A stretch of DNA of 64,000 bases, from the NCBI GenBank assembly GCA_916700875.1, contig CAKAKS010000032.1:7875001-7939000 (forward strand). The letters run 5' to 3'. The notes under the pieces are model-generated. The model was not told the DNA's origin. It saw nothing but the letters and a program-made list of their open reading frames with translations, and made no database searches. Positions within the stretch are counted from its first letter, which is position 1. The number at the start of each line of letters is the position of its first letter. The stretch comes from Sebastes aleutianus. Lineage: Eukaryota > Chordata > Actinopteri > Perciformes > Sebastidae. Positions 10,642-22,005 of the stretch are shown here, in pieces. Made by a program: the position numbers and the translations under genes.

Positions 10642-11491
10642 TTAAAGAGGACCTATTATGCTTTTTCCCTTTCCTTTAGTGCAGGGGTGTCAAACTTATA
10701 TACTTTAAGATTATTTTTTGGGGCATTTTCAAGACTAGGACACTGGAAAGTTTAGAAAGGGGGAGAGAGAGAGGGGGTGACATGAATTTTAGTTCATGGG
10801 CCACACATAGCCCAATTGGATCTCAGGTGGGCCGGACCAGTAAAATCATTGCATAATAAACTTTCTTTAAGTGTAAAAAAGTACAGTAAAAGAAGTACAA
10901 TAATAGTGTATCCAGCATGGAATTGGAACACTTTGCACAGTCATCCATTTGGCCGGATTGGACGCTTTGGTGTGCCGGTTCTGGCACTCGGGCCGTAAGT
11001 TTGACATCCCTGCTTTATATAGGTTTTTTGTGCATATAAAAAGGTCTGAAAAGTTCCTCTCCCCCACAGAAACACTGCTCCTCAATTGCCTGAGACGCCT
11101 TGCTTGAAATCCCGCCTTTTCTTCGGTAACGTTGTGATGTCACCAAGTAACACATTTGTATAATACCTGCCTAGCAGCTAGTTTGGCACGCCCTCAAACA
11201 AAAAGCTAGTTAGAAAGGAGCTGGAGCAGAGTCCGAAGAGTTTGGTTCTGTTGACCAATCACAACAGAGATGGCCAGGTGACCAATCAGAGCAGGCTGGG
11301 CTTTTCGGTAGGGCGGGGCAGGAGCTCAAACAGAGCGTTTCAGACAGAGGGTGAGAAGAGGTGCTGTGGCACAGCCGGTATGAGCAAAGTAAAGCGTAAT
11401 TTTTTTTTACATTAAATCATGTAAACATGTTCTAGTAGAAACCTGAAATACAAGTATGCACCTGAAAATAAGTATAATAGGTCTTCTTTAA
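10642..11491 (-). mobile_element. TTAA-flanked element, family A copy 3, inverted and carrying a nested insertion
   Basis: TTAA at 10642-10645 and 11488-11491. Its sequence is the complement of the copy at 9138-9679, so the two form a divergent pair. It is 850 rather than about 540 bases because a 331-base hAT-like element (10682-11012) is inserted near one end. Confidence 0.65.
10682..11012. mobile_element. Nested hAT-like MITE
   Basis: CAGGGGTGTCAAACTTA at the left end and the complement CAGGGATGTCAAACTTA at the right end form 17-bp inverted repeats with one mismatch. The 8 bases on either side (CTTTAGTG and CTTTATAT) agree at 6 of 8, as expected for an aged hAT target duplication. The family-A copy at 9138-9679 supplies the empty-site comparison. 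Confidence 0.7.
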
Positions 11492-11579
11492 ACCCCAGAA
11501 GGTTAGGGGATGTTATCAGTGTATACCCAGCAAGCTGCTGAAACTGAAAACAGGAAGTGAATAAGACAACGGAAGCAAA

Positions 11580-11600
11580 CAACTTTTTAATGCTTTTATT
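11580..11600 (-). terminator. Candidate distal poly(A) signal and cleavage site for fbxo33
   Basis: Minus strand: AATAAA at 11600-11595, then GCATTAAAAAG (likely cleavage near 11582), followed immediately by a T/GT-rich stretch (TTGTTTGCTTCCGTTGTC). This is the full poly(A) site layout. It stands exactly where the repeat-free tract ends and mobile DNA begins. Confidence 0.45.
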
Positions 11601-14600
11601 CACTGACTAAAAGAAGAGAAGCATTCATTCAACATTAATTCAAATCAACATTCGGCAGGTTGACCCCCCCTCAAGTGTACGCCACCTGTCAGTTAAGAGG
11701 TTTTACATGGAGGTTTGTTTCTCCCCAACAGAACCAAGGATCAACACTGTTCTCTATGATAAAATCTGTCCTCTCAGCCGGAGAGGACTCTTTCCCTGCA
11801 GACTAAAACAAAAAAACAGCTGGAAACGTTTCATCGGAGTTTTAGGTTATTTCAGAGAGCAGTTTCAGACGTAGATTAAGCCAAGTTCCCGACTCAAACA
11901 TTCTCATTTATTGGACAAAGTCTTAATCCACGCCGTTACTCGCACTTGGATGTTTTGTAAAACCGTGTACAGATCAAACTGGAAAGTTTTTGAGAAATTA
12001 ATGAAATGCATTTAAAAATATGATTTGAAATCTGATCCAGCTGTGTTTTTGGGTTACATCTGGTTCCCCGCTTACAGAAAGAAGGTAAAACCCACTGCTA
12101 TGTGCTCACTTTAACAAACACAATCACACAGAAACATAACGCTCAGAATATTCAACATTAAGGATGGTAAAACCATTTTCGCAAAACACACACATAACAA
12201 CATAGCTTCTGATTTACAAAGTCTGTGTGATTTTTATAATATACTTCATGTTCATAAATTGAACCCGGACATGTGTTGCATAAGAGTATACCACGGTAAT
12301 GCATTGTTGATACCTAATACAAATATGCACTGTGTGAGTTTATATATATATATATATATATTTATCTATTTATATAGTCTATATTTCTTCCTCTATGGTT
12401 TTCTAAAGACGCAGCCGGGCGCTGTCAGCACTGCTCGTGCCCCTTTGTGGCCACTAGTAAAGACTGCTGTTATTGCAAACTGTCCTGATTTTAAACAAAT
12501 GCACAACATTCGTACCACGATAAAACTGGGGCCGTCTAGCCAGTCTCACAGAGACCAAGAGTGAGCCCGCCGTCACCGCTGCTGTCGCTGGGCTGGCTGA
12601 CCAGAATCAAAAAAGATCTTAAAACGAAATGATAAAGATTTCATAAATCATCATAAGGCCAAGTATTGTCATTGCAAGTTCTTATTAAGTTTACGTCGTC
12701 ATTTCTACTGCCAGACCGAAAGAAAATGTAAAAACTAAACTAAAAAAAAGAAAGAAAAAAAATAGAGAAGAGTGTGGATTATATGCATTCCTCTTGCATA
12801 GTTGTGCGGCTGGACTGGGCAGCAGGCCTGCCTGCCTGGCTAATTAGGAGGTTTTGGCTCTCCAGACTTGACAAGAAAGACTTTGTTTCGCAGCCAGAAA
12901 CATCAGAGCCACAGTAGCTGAGATCTAAATGAAGATAGTTGGCTGACACTGAGCATGAATATCTATCAGTTCCTTGATATAGCCAGGCGCTACACCGACC
13001 TCCAGGGTGTATGCACCCCGGCTACTGACAGAGTTTGGCCAGGTTATGCTATCAGTGCCATTTTTGTTGTTTCTTCTCTAGATATGCAATGTGGCAGGTA
13101 TGTGATAATACCCTTAATATCACCGAGATCATCATCATCATAAGCTGGCTGGAAAACCAGTTTTCAGGTCAGCTATGGCTGAAATTAAACTGGAGAATCC
13201 AAACTTCCTCTAAGGCTCTCAGAGTGAACCTCCCGTCCGCTGAGATTATATCATCTAGCCTTATACACATCTATCTATATCTGTTACACAGGACTGATTT
13301 TATACCAGTGCAATGCACATCCAGTGTTTTTCCTCCAAGTAACAGAAGCATATATCAGGATGTTAACGAGATTCTTCACATTCCTGCACGAGTCCAGCCC
13401 TATGTGAGCCTATTGAAAGTCTGGTAGTAGTCTATGGTCTTAGCATTTAGGTAAAAAAACTTAAAACAAATACAGGAAGCGTCTGAAATCTCACATCGGG
13501 ATGAGGGAAACCCTGTCTCTTAATGGTAATCCTTTCAGAAACATGGCCCCTTACTACCTCTTTTCTACAGCTATTTTAAAGTAGACTTTCCAAAACATTG
13601 CAAACATCCTGAGAGTCGACGTTACAAACTCTCAAGCTGGCATCGAGTCTGAGCAATGATCAAAGTGGAAATGAAACTGGTCGTGTCTGCCTGTGGCTCT
13701 GAGCCCCGTTCAGACTTGATGCAGATCTGACACAGTCTGCTGCTTTGGTACTAAAATAACACACATCTGTCCATGTCAGTGGTATTAGTATTGGCTATTA
13801 GCACAGAAGTGTCAAACCCAACTCTTTGTATACAGTATATGGGCCTGGTTAGGACAGATGTGCCCATATCCCTGTATGTCTACAGCTCTAAGATCGCAAC
13901 AGTTTTAATAAGCTGTCGAGGCCAACTTGTCTCAGATGGACGACTTTAGAGGCCAGCTCTGTGGATTCAATTACCCCTCAGGCCACAGGGGTCCTGATAT
14001 CTTCCAGGATATTCTCTATGAATGCATATAAAGAGCACAGAAAAAAAAAAAAACTGGAAATCAAACAAAATAAAACAGGTCAAAAGGGCAGATTGAACTG
14101 GCTGCGACCACATCAATGTACAGTAACTGCTGGTAATGGTCTCCTGAATAACTGACGCCTCATCTTGGAACCTGTCATTTTAAACTGGCATTAAAAACAA
14201 GGCTCTGCTAGCTGTGTGTCATACACAAACCTCTGTCTGCATATGGTGTATAAATAAGTCCAGCCCAGACTCCAGGTGCCTACTGTGACTTCTGTGTGCA
14301 TTCATGTGTGTACTAAATACACAGACTGACTTCCTCTTACTGTATTGTGATGCTCTTACACCAGGCAGATTGATCTAATGGGTGAAACTAAGTCAGTTTA
14401 ATGGTAAGAGAAGCTAGTTCTTATATTTAGCACACACAGTCAGTGTAAGTTGCTTTCACATTTGTGATTTTTTGTGTACCGGACACAAAAAAAAGTCCCC
14501 AAAAAACGGCCTTGGGATGCTGTAGCGTCAAAGTGAAAGCAGATAACACACGTTGGGAACACAGTCGACCTTTGAAAGAGCGACACACTTTTTAAATATA

Positions 14601-17600
14601 ACCACTTCCACATGGCGTCACACCTCCACTCTTGCTCAGACCAGCTGGTAATCTGGTGTGACTAGTTGGTACTAGCTGCGTCCCCGATTCTCTTCGAAAA
14701 CATTTTTTAAAGTAAAAAAAATATATAGTATATATTTATATAGAGTCTAATTCTCATGCAGACATTTTCACCACGTAGTAAACTGTTTGCAAGTCAGATG
14801 GCCTGAGCGACCCCCATCTGGAATGTCCTGTTCCTAGCAGATCTCTAGCAGCAAAATCACCTAACAGCTCCAAAAAGCCCGGGACTACAAACACTCCCAG
14901 TCAAATTTGACCTTGGCCACACAGGCTTGCCATGCAACGTATCAGATCAGGCACGCTGGCCTGTAGTCCCAGCCGAATAGCCACAATCTATCAGAAAGTA
15001 GCTTCAGGAAGCATCTGAGGGAGTGTTTAGTCCCCGACGTGTTCTGAGATTTAACCAAACTCCTCGTCCTCCTCGCCTTTAGTTGTACATTCACTCACTC
15101 CTCACAGTGAAACAGGTGATGGGAGGGGAAAAAAGAGAGAGAGAGAGGAATATGGTGGCTAGACCTCTCTGCTTAAGCCTCTGTCACACTATAGAAGTAT
15201 ACTGCACTGGACTAGAACGGCCTTGTTTTGCTCTATTATCAGCAACATGCAGTGTGGACCCTTAGTGCCATCAACAGATAGGAATTTGGCCACATTTGTG
15301 CAACGACGCTGCTTGGTTATATATATATCCAACTGTGCCTTCCATAACACACACACACACATTCTATACAGCTAGTGTGAAATCCTACATTTCTGGACAT
15401 AGAGTGCTCCAGGGATGATGTATTTTTGAAGGCCAGCCAGGAAGTTAGCATCGTCCTGGGTTCCCCCACGACTAAAAGCCGATGGGATTTTTCCATTGGG
15501 TTTTGGATTAATGCAGAAAATAAGCTCTGTGGCAAACACACGTTTATGATACTTACACATTTTGCTCAGCAAGATAATCTCCACAAATGCACTTTTATGA
15601 TTTTTGAAGCGTGAATGCAATCGGCAGAAGTAAAAAGCTAACGTTAAGGCTTTAAACGAACCTCGCCACAGTTGCGTGAGTGCAAGTACACACAACGAGG
15701 CTGTAAAGGCGGACGAGTTGGTGCGATGACATTTAGTAGTCTCGTTTAACCACTTGTTAGCAACCGCCTTTTTTTAAGACACATGAAGGCTTCAAAATTC
15801 ACGAGTGGGGTTATTTATTGATATATTTTATGTCATAGAACAAAACGTTAAAAAGTTTTCAGATTTTGTTAACCGCAGACCTTATTTCAGGCATCTAACT
15901 AAAAACCCATTGACTTCCAGACGAGGGAACCGGGAGTGCTAAAATGCGTACTCATTTTCGGGTTTTAGGACTCATTCCTATACCACCAATATTGGTTGCA
16001 GCCACTAACACGACATTGGCCAAATGTTTGGGCACGGGGTCTGCTTTGGTCTCTTTTCACGCCAACCACAAAACGAGACATTTTACCTGGTCCAGCATAG
16101 TATGGTCCATAGTATATCAACAGAGTGCTAGTAGTCAGGGGAAGAAACCAAGAGTGGAGTGGAACCACTACGAGTGAGGAAAAAGAGAAAATAGAAGGAG
16201 GTGTAGAGTAGGTAAAGAATACTGGACCAGCCTCCTGCCAGTGTGTGTGTACATGGGCACTTCAGATAGACTTGTGTCTGGGTTAGGTCTGTTCCACTGT
16301 GGTCTTTGGCAGCTTAAAAACAACACATCAAGGGAGGAGAACAGATCCAGTGACTCCTACTATTCATATGAGTGAGCTAGAGGCCTGAGCTTTTGTAACT
16401 TTCCCTCCTCCTCCTCCTCTTTTTGAAAACCGATTGTACCCTGAGAACGAAGGATTTTCTGTTGCCGTTTCCTGCTGTAGTAGAAATGATAAGACTACAC
16501 TGCTGAACATGAGCAAGCCTCCCCCCCTTAAATACACACAAACACACACACACTTGAATGCAGAAGACATATGACGGCTGCACTGCTGACAACTTGTTCA
16601 CACACAGTCACACTATCACACATTTCTACTGGGTTTGAAAGCTTACATGAAAACTTGCGCAGAAAATACAGGCACGCTCCAAGAGAAAATTAAAACACGT
16701 GTGTGCTGAAAGCATGTTCTGAAACCCTAGCTACTGTAGCTTCTAATGCTGCTTCCCTAAAAGAGTGAACTAACAATCACAGCAACAACTACTGTACAAA
16801 CAACGTAACTTGGGGAGAGCAGAGGTTTGAAACACAGTCAAAGACTCCAGAAGCTTCCAGGCACAAAATGGCTCAATATTTAGCCATTGGTGATGATACA
16901 AATCGATTGGGGAGAAGTCGTTTTTCCCACTGATAGGAGTTTTTCGAAATGCTCTGCCATGCTGTTTGTTGCTTATTTCGCCAAAGAACTTTGTCTCGCC
17001 TCTTCTCTCTCCTTGCAACGACAACACAGAGCTCTTTCCGCGCCATCTTCACTACGATTTTGGGGTTTCTTTTGTCGAAGAAAGAACAAGATATAACAAA
17101 GAAGACATTGTTTTGGAAAGCTTTTCTGTTGTCATGCATAATGTCGACATAATATTTCTCTCTGGATTTTTGTGATTGTGAAATATTTCTATAATCACAA
17201 AAAATGGTCAAAACATGAACTTGTCCTGGAGTCTCCATAAAGGAAGACTTTTTTTTCATGAGTGTATGAGAGGGAAATTCACAATTACAACAGCACTTTT
17301 TAGACATTTTCCAATCGGGAATATTATAGTCAAATGAAAATGTTATTCTACTTGGGCTGACCATATTCTGCTTTTATTCTGGACAGAAAGTGAGCCACAA
17401 GGGGCTAAATTGGACGGCCTCAAAAAGTGCGATCTGATTTCTAGTGTGGAGCCAATAACGTGGGGATTAAAGAAGACAGGAACCAGAGGAGGAAGCACAC
17501 ATGGGTGGGTGAGGGTGGAGTTTGTAACATCAGCATTTTAAAATAAGTTTGTAAAAATCCATTTGCTCAGCGCGGATTAGTTTGAAATTACATTCCACTG

Positions 17601-20600
17601 TAGATTGATTTTATTCCCTCCGTAGCAGGTGATGCCTATTCACAATACTAACCTATAACAGCTTAAATCTCTCACACAAAAGAGCAAAGTTGAGCTCTAA
17701 AAAAATTAGATGAGAGGAAAAAACAAAATCAGAGGAGGGAGAGGAAGAAGATAAGATAAAAAACCAACATATTTTGGTCTGAATGTGTTATGTTAGCATT
17801 GCTATCCCCTCTGAGTGTTGGAGTGTGCAGCTCTATATACAGCCTTTAAAAGAAACTCTTGGTACCAGAGTGCATTTATCCTGAGATGTGGACCAAGGAC
17901 TGGAAAGATTATCATGGCTAAACCATCAAGGTCCCTTAACAGATGAGCAAACATTTGGTAACCGCAGGCCCACCACTGGGACCAATTCATTCTGAACCAA
18001 GCAGGCATGCTGTATAACTCTGGATCCATATCAGTCCATGGGGAAAAAAATAAATAAATCGCAGGTCAACCTTGTAAACTACAGACCTTGATATGGACCT
18101 TCACAGTCTGCAATGCCATTGCCCCCGACCTCTAAAGCGCCACGGTGTGCAAAACAAGAGAGCTGAAGACATTTTGGGAGGTAACAACGGCTAGTCGACA
18201 GCATTTACTTCTAAAAGTTAGGTGCTCGACAGCCCAGCCTAACTCTGATTTCCCTGGTAGAATCCCAACTCAGCTCTAGAAACAGTGAACCACAGCAGGT
18301 CATAACCATTCAGCAGCATCAGATGTAACCATACTCGGCCCAGATATCGACTGGTCATACGCACAATTTGTGTTGAGCACAAGATATTTGGTCGGCTTGA
18401 GCCCTGACCATGGCATGCTCGTACTTCCACAGAGCCTGAATAACATTTATTTCATTCATTAGGGCAAAGGCAACCCCCCCCCCCCGTAATTTTCAAAATA
18501 AAAGCGACTATGGTTCAATCAAAGTCATGCCTTCACCCTAGTTAATGAAAGCCTGAGGAACACAGCCAGTAGAATAGCAGGGCAAGATCCACTGTGCCAG
18601 GCAGGAAGTCATTTGACTACATTCAGTTCAGACATTAATTGGGCCCAGCAGGTCGTCCATCGACAGCATGGATTCCCTTCAGCCGCTCTCCGACCCCCGC
18701 AACGTCTACTGAGATATAAAACATGTGCAATGAGCAGACTGGTTTTTGCCATCCTTTACTCTTCATCAACCTTAATCTTTGAAAACAAATGTATGATTAG
18801 GTTTACTGATCCCCCAACCGAGGTGGAGCGAGGGTTTATCAGATGGCAAGATAAACATCATTAATAACAACAACAACAACTGTATCCGGAAAACAAGGGG
18901 CTGTTTCCAAGGCAACTGTGACTCAAGAGGAAATAATAATAAAATAAAAAAAAACAATATCTCACACTAACTGATTGTTTCACACACCCTACTCGACATC
19001 ATCACCACCGCTGTCCTGGTCATAGCGATGTTAAAAGCCTACGCTGAAAGGTTTAGACCCAAAACCTTGTTGTGCTGTTGGTGCCACTTCTCAAAAACAT
19101 AACCAGCTGCCAGTGGAACCTACAATGTCCAAATGCTTTTATTCAGCAGCTGTTGTGGCAAGATATGCATCTGCCACATTTCTGAGGCAAATATAGCTAT
19201 ACAGCAGGCCTTCAAAATAAAACACTAACACCTGACTGGCCAACAGAATGAGTTACATTCAGTGCATCCTTTTCTTTTCCTGGTTCTTTATCGTGAAATG
19301 TTTTACCCCAAAACAAGAAATCCGTCATTGAGAAAAAAATAGTTCCTGCCTACGAAATTGCTGCAAAACCTGGGTTTGGTATTTGCCACTGTAGGGAAAG
19401 CTGTGCCTACAGAATACTGCGTTTGTTTGCATGGCAATAATTTGGACGTAGTCAAAGAGATTTCTCAAATATAAATATGGCATTATGGACTGAAAACCTA
19501 ATTCCTCTTTAGAACAATGCAGAAATATTTGAAGGATTTTTTTTTTTATCTCAGAGCCCTTCATATTATGACACACACTCCTTTTCATTGACTTCATAAT
19601 TTGATATTTTCAATTCAAAAGGGCTCTGGAACCAGTGAGTCAGAAAGTCATGACCTCTAAAAAGGAGAGCAAAGGCAACTATAGGGGCCGTACACATGCC
19701 GCATCAAAACACATGGAAAATGCCAGCCGTGCCACTTTCATCCTTTAACCAAGGTGCTTTGGAGGTTGCACTCTTGCTGTTACTAAGCAACCAAAATCTG
19801 TGCGCTGCAATGACGATAATGAAGTTGCGATAATTTAGCAGTAAAAGCCTCTGAACTAAACTCAGTCAAAAACAAAGATAAATGGATTTTCCAGCATCGT
19901 CAAGCCCTCACAGTAGCTTTACTGCTCGATTTCCCTGTGTCAGTCTAGCTGACCTTTCAACCTGATGTTGTGATGTCATCGGACGGAAAGGGTGAAGCAA
20001 GTAAAACAGTCCGTGGGACAGATCATAAAGCTCTAAAATGATTAATTCCTCCTCCATATATTTAATGTAGACTGATATTTACGGAAGCAAAGAAAAGATA
20101 TCTGCCGGCTGTGATTCCTTATTCTTGGTCACATGACATGCGGTGCAGTGTTCCAAAAGCTGAACTGTGTATATTCTGCGCCTTGAAAAATAGGCGCCTG
20201 GGAATGCTTGTGCGTCGCGATGGCCTCGCTCCTGTGTTCGAGTGCGTCTACATTGACAACAATTGATTTGAGGAGCGCAAAAAAATGCAGCATGTGTACG
20301 GCCACATATTCATCCTGAATATATAACAAAGGTGCAGAGAAGATTTACTACAAGCTCACTAAAGATCAAGATAGAACAGAGCAGGGGTATGTTGTATTGT
20401 GACGGGCTGAACGCTATAGTTCGGCTCTGACTGTCGGTCGGAAGACGAGGCTCCCTATTTAAATCGACTAGCGAGGTTTCTCGAAAAGTCGACAAGCGAG
20501 CAGGGCGGGAAGTGTGTTGGCTGCAAGCGTGTAACAATATTCTCCATAACACCATCGGTAAGGGGCTCAAAAACCCTTAATAAAACCATTTACAAATGAT

Positions 20601-21739
20601 CATAAATCTGAATCATAGCACTGCTGAAAACAGCATTAAAACAGATTAGCACCTGCCACAGTCAGCCACACTACAGTGGAGATTCCCACCCTGCCGCCAA
20701 GGCTCTCGAACTAATGGACATGTGCACAAAGTGCTCTTTCAGAGCAACAGAAAAAGCAGCTATGGTTGTGTTACCCAGGAAGTGATTGATTGGTTAGTTT
20801 ACAAACTCCAACGTTTGCTTGAGTGGAGGAGACAGACAGACCGACAAAGAGCAAAGGTTTAAAAATTAAAACAGAAAGAAAAGAAAAATATGTTCACAAC
20901 TAAAGCAACCCCCCCGCCCCGACCCCCCCTTAAACCCTACCGGTCCATCACTCAACCCGCCTGCCTGTCCTGTTCTAGCTGTGAGCAGGATAATAATACA
21001 TCTGTATTTATTTAAATACACACAACGCCTATACAGGCAAGGGAACCACCACACAGGAAAAACAAGATTATACACAGAGCAGGGAGAGATGAAAATCCGT
21101 CAAAGAAAAAAATAAAAATAAATCAGAGTTACGTCATACAGAGGCTCTGGAGGTTATTAAGGTGAAAGAGAGACATCGAGCTCTGAATACATGTCGATCA
21201 AGACCAGACCAGACTGGGCCATGCCAGACAAGAGGGCTTTTGAAGCAGCGGTGTCACCCATTTTAGCAGACGAATTAAAAAAATGGTCATGACTCAAGTC
21301 TTGGGACTACAGATTGGTATGACTTCAAACTGAATGAATGTCAAGTTTTAATTAGAATATCTAGTTTTAAAAAGGGATATTCTCAATTGGAAAATGTATT
21401 TAAAACATCAAAGATTGAATCTGTTTTTCCAAGTCACTGGCTAACTAGATAATCAAGAGGCAAAGCAAGAAAACAGGGAATCATTTGGAAAATGTTAGGA
21501 CTTGATTGTGTGCTAAAACCCCTGCGAGAGAAACCCCAAAAAATAAAAGTAAAATAAAAACAATCAGCTCACATCAGTTCATATAAATGTGTTTCACGGA
21601 TTGTTTTTAAGATCTCAGTTCAGATTTCTCACTTAGGTCTGCATTTTGCCTGGTTCAGCTGTCTGAGTTGACATTTGGTTGGTCTGGCCTGGTCTTGACA
21701 CACTTTAGGCTGTGACGTGTTGGACTTGCCATCCCTGCC
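11601..21739 (-). other. Long repeat-poor tract downstream of fbxo33; candidate extended 3' UTR
   Basis: About 10 kb between the fbxo33 stop and the poly(A) signal at 11595-11600. I see no transposon ends, LINE or SINE sequence, or convincing exons, in sharp contrast to both flanks. Several minus-strand AATAAA motifs are present (for example near 21006, 19140, 17610 and 15812), so multiple poly(A) sites are possible. It contains a (TA)n at 12341-12361 and short CA and CCT runs. The longest frame (163 codons, 17364-16873 minus) has no recognisable domain. 3'-UTR status is inferred from position and composition. Confidence 0.35.
12341..12361. repeat. (TA)n microsatellite
   Basis: About ten uninterrupted TA units inside the candidate fbxo33 3' UTR. 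Confidence 0.9.
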
Positions 21740-22005
21740 TTACATGCCCATGCTGAAGGTGTGCAGCTCGCGGTGGAAGTGCTGGGTGGGTTCGGACAGA
21801 ACCAGGCTGGAATCCAGGCAAGGGTGCCAGACACGGCCGAGGCCCAGGGAAACCTCCTTGACCAGGTTGTGGACCGGGTCGCCCTCCATGCACACCGACT
21901 GGTCCGGATCGAAGTCGATGCTCTCCTCTGAGACGGTCAGGACGCGGAGGCTGGAGCCTCGCAGACGAGAGATGGCCACCAAATTATGGGACCAAACAGT
22001 GTAAC
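21740..22005 (-). CDS. fbxo33: fbxo33 coding exon 6, with stop codon
   Basis: 266 bases with acceptor CTGTAG|GTTACA. Encodes YTVWSHNLVAISRLRGSSLR, VLTVSEESIDFD and DPVHNLVKEVSLGLGRVW, and ends HRELHTFSMGM then TAA at 21742-21740. The final residues differ from the human end (QSFSEDI), as expected for an unconstrained tail. Confidence 0.95.

Noticed and set aside
13035..13427. 130-codon plus-strand frame as a gene
   Set aside because: Low-complexity hydrophobic composition, no similarity I recognise, and it lies antisense in the candidate fbxo33 3' UTR.
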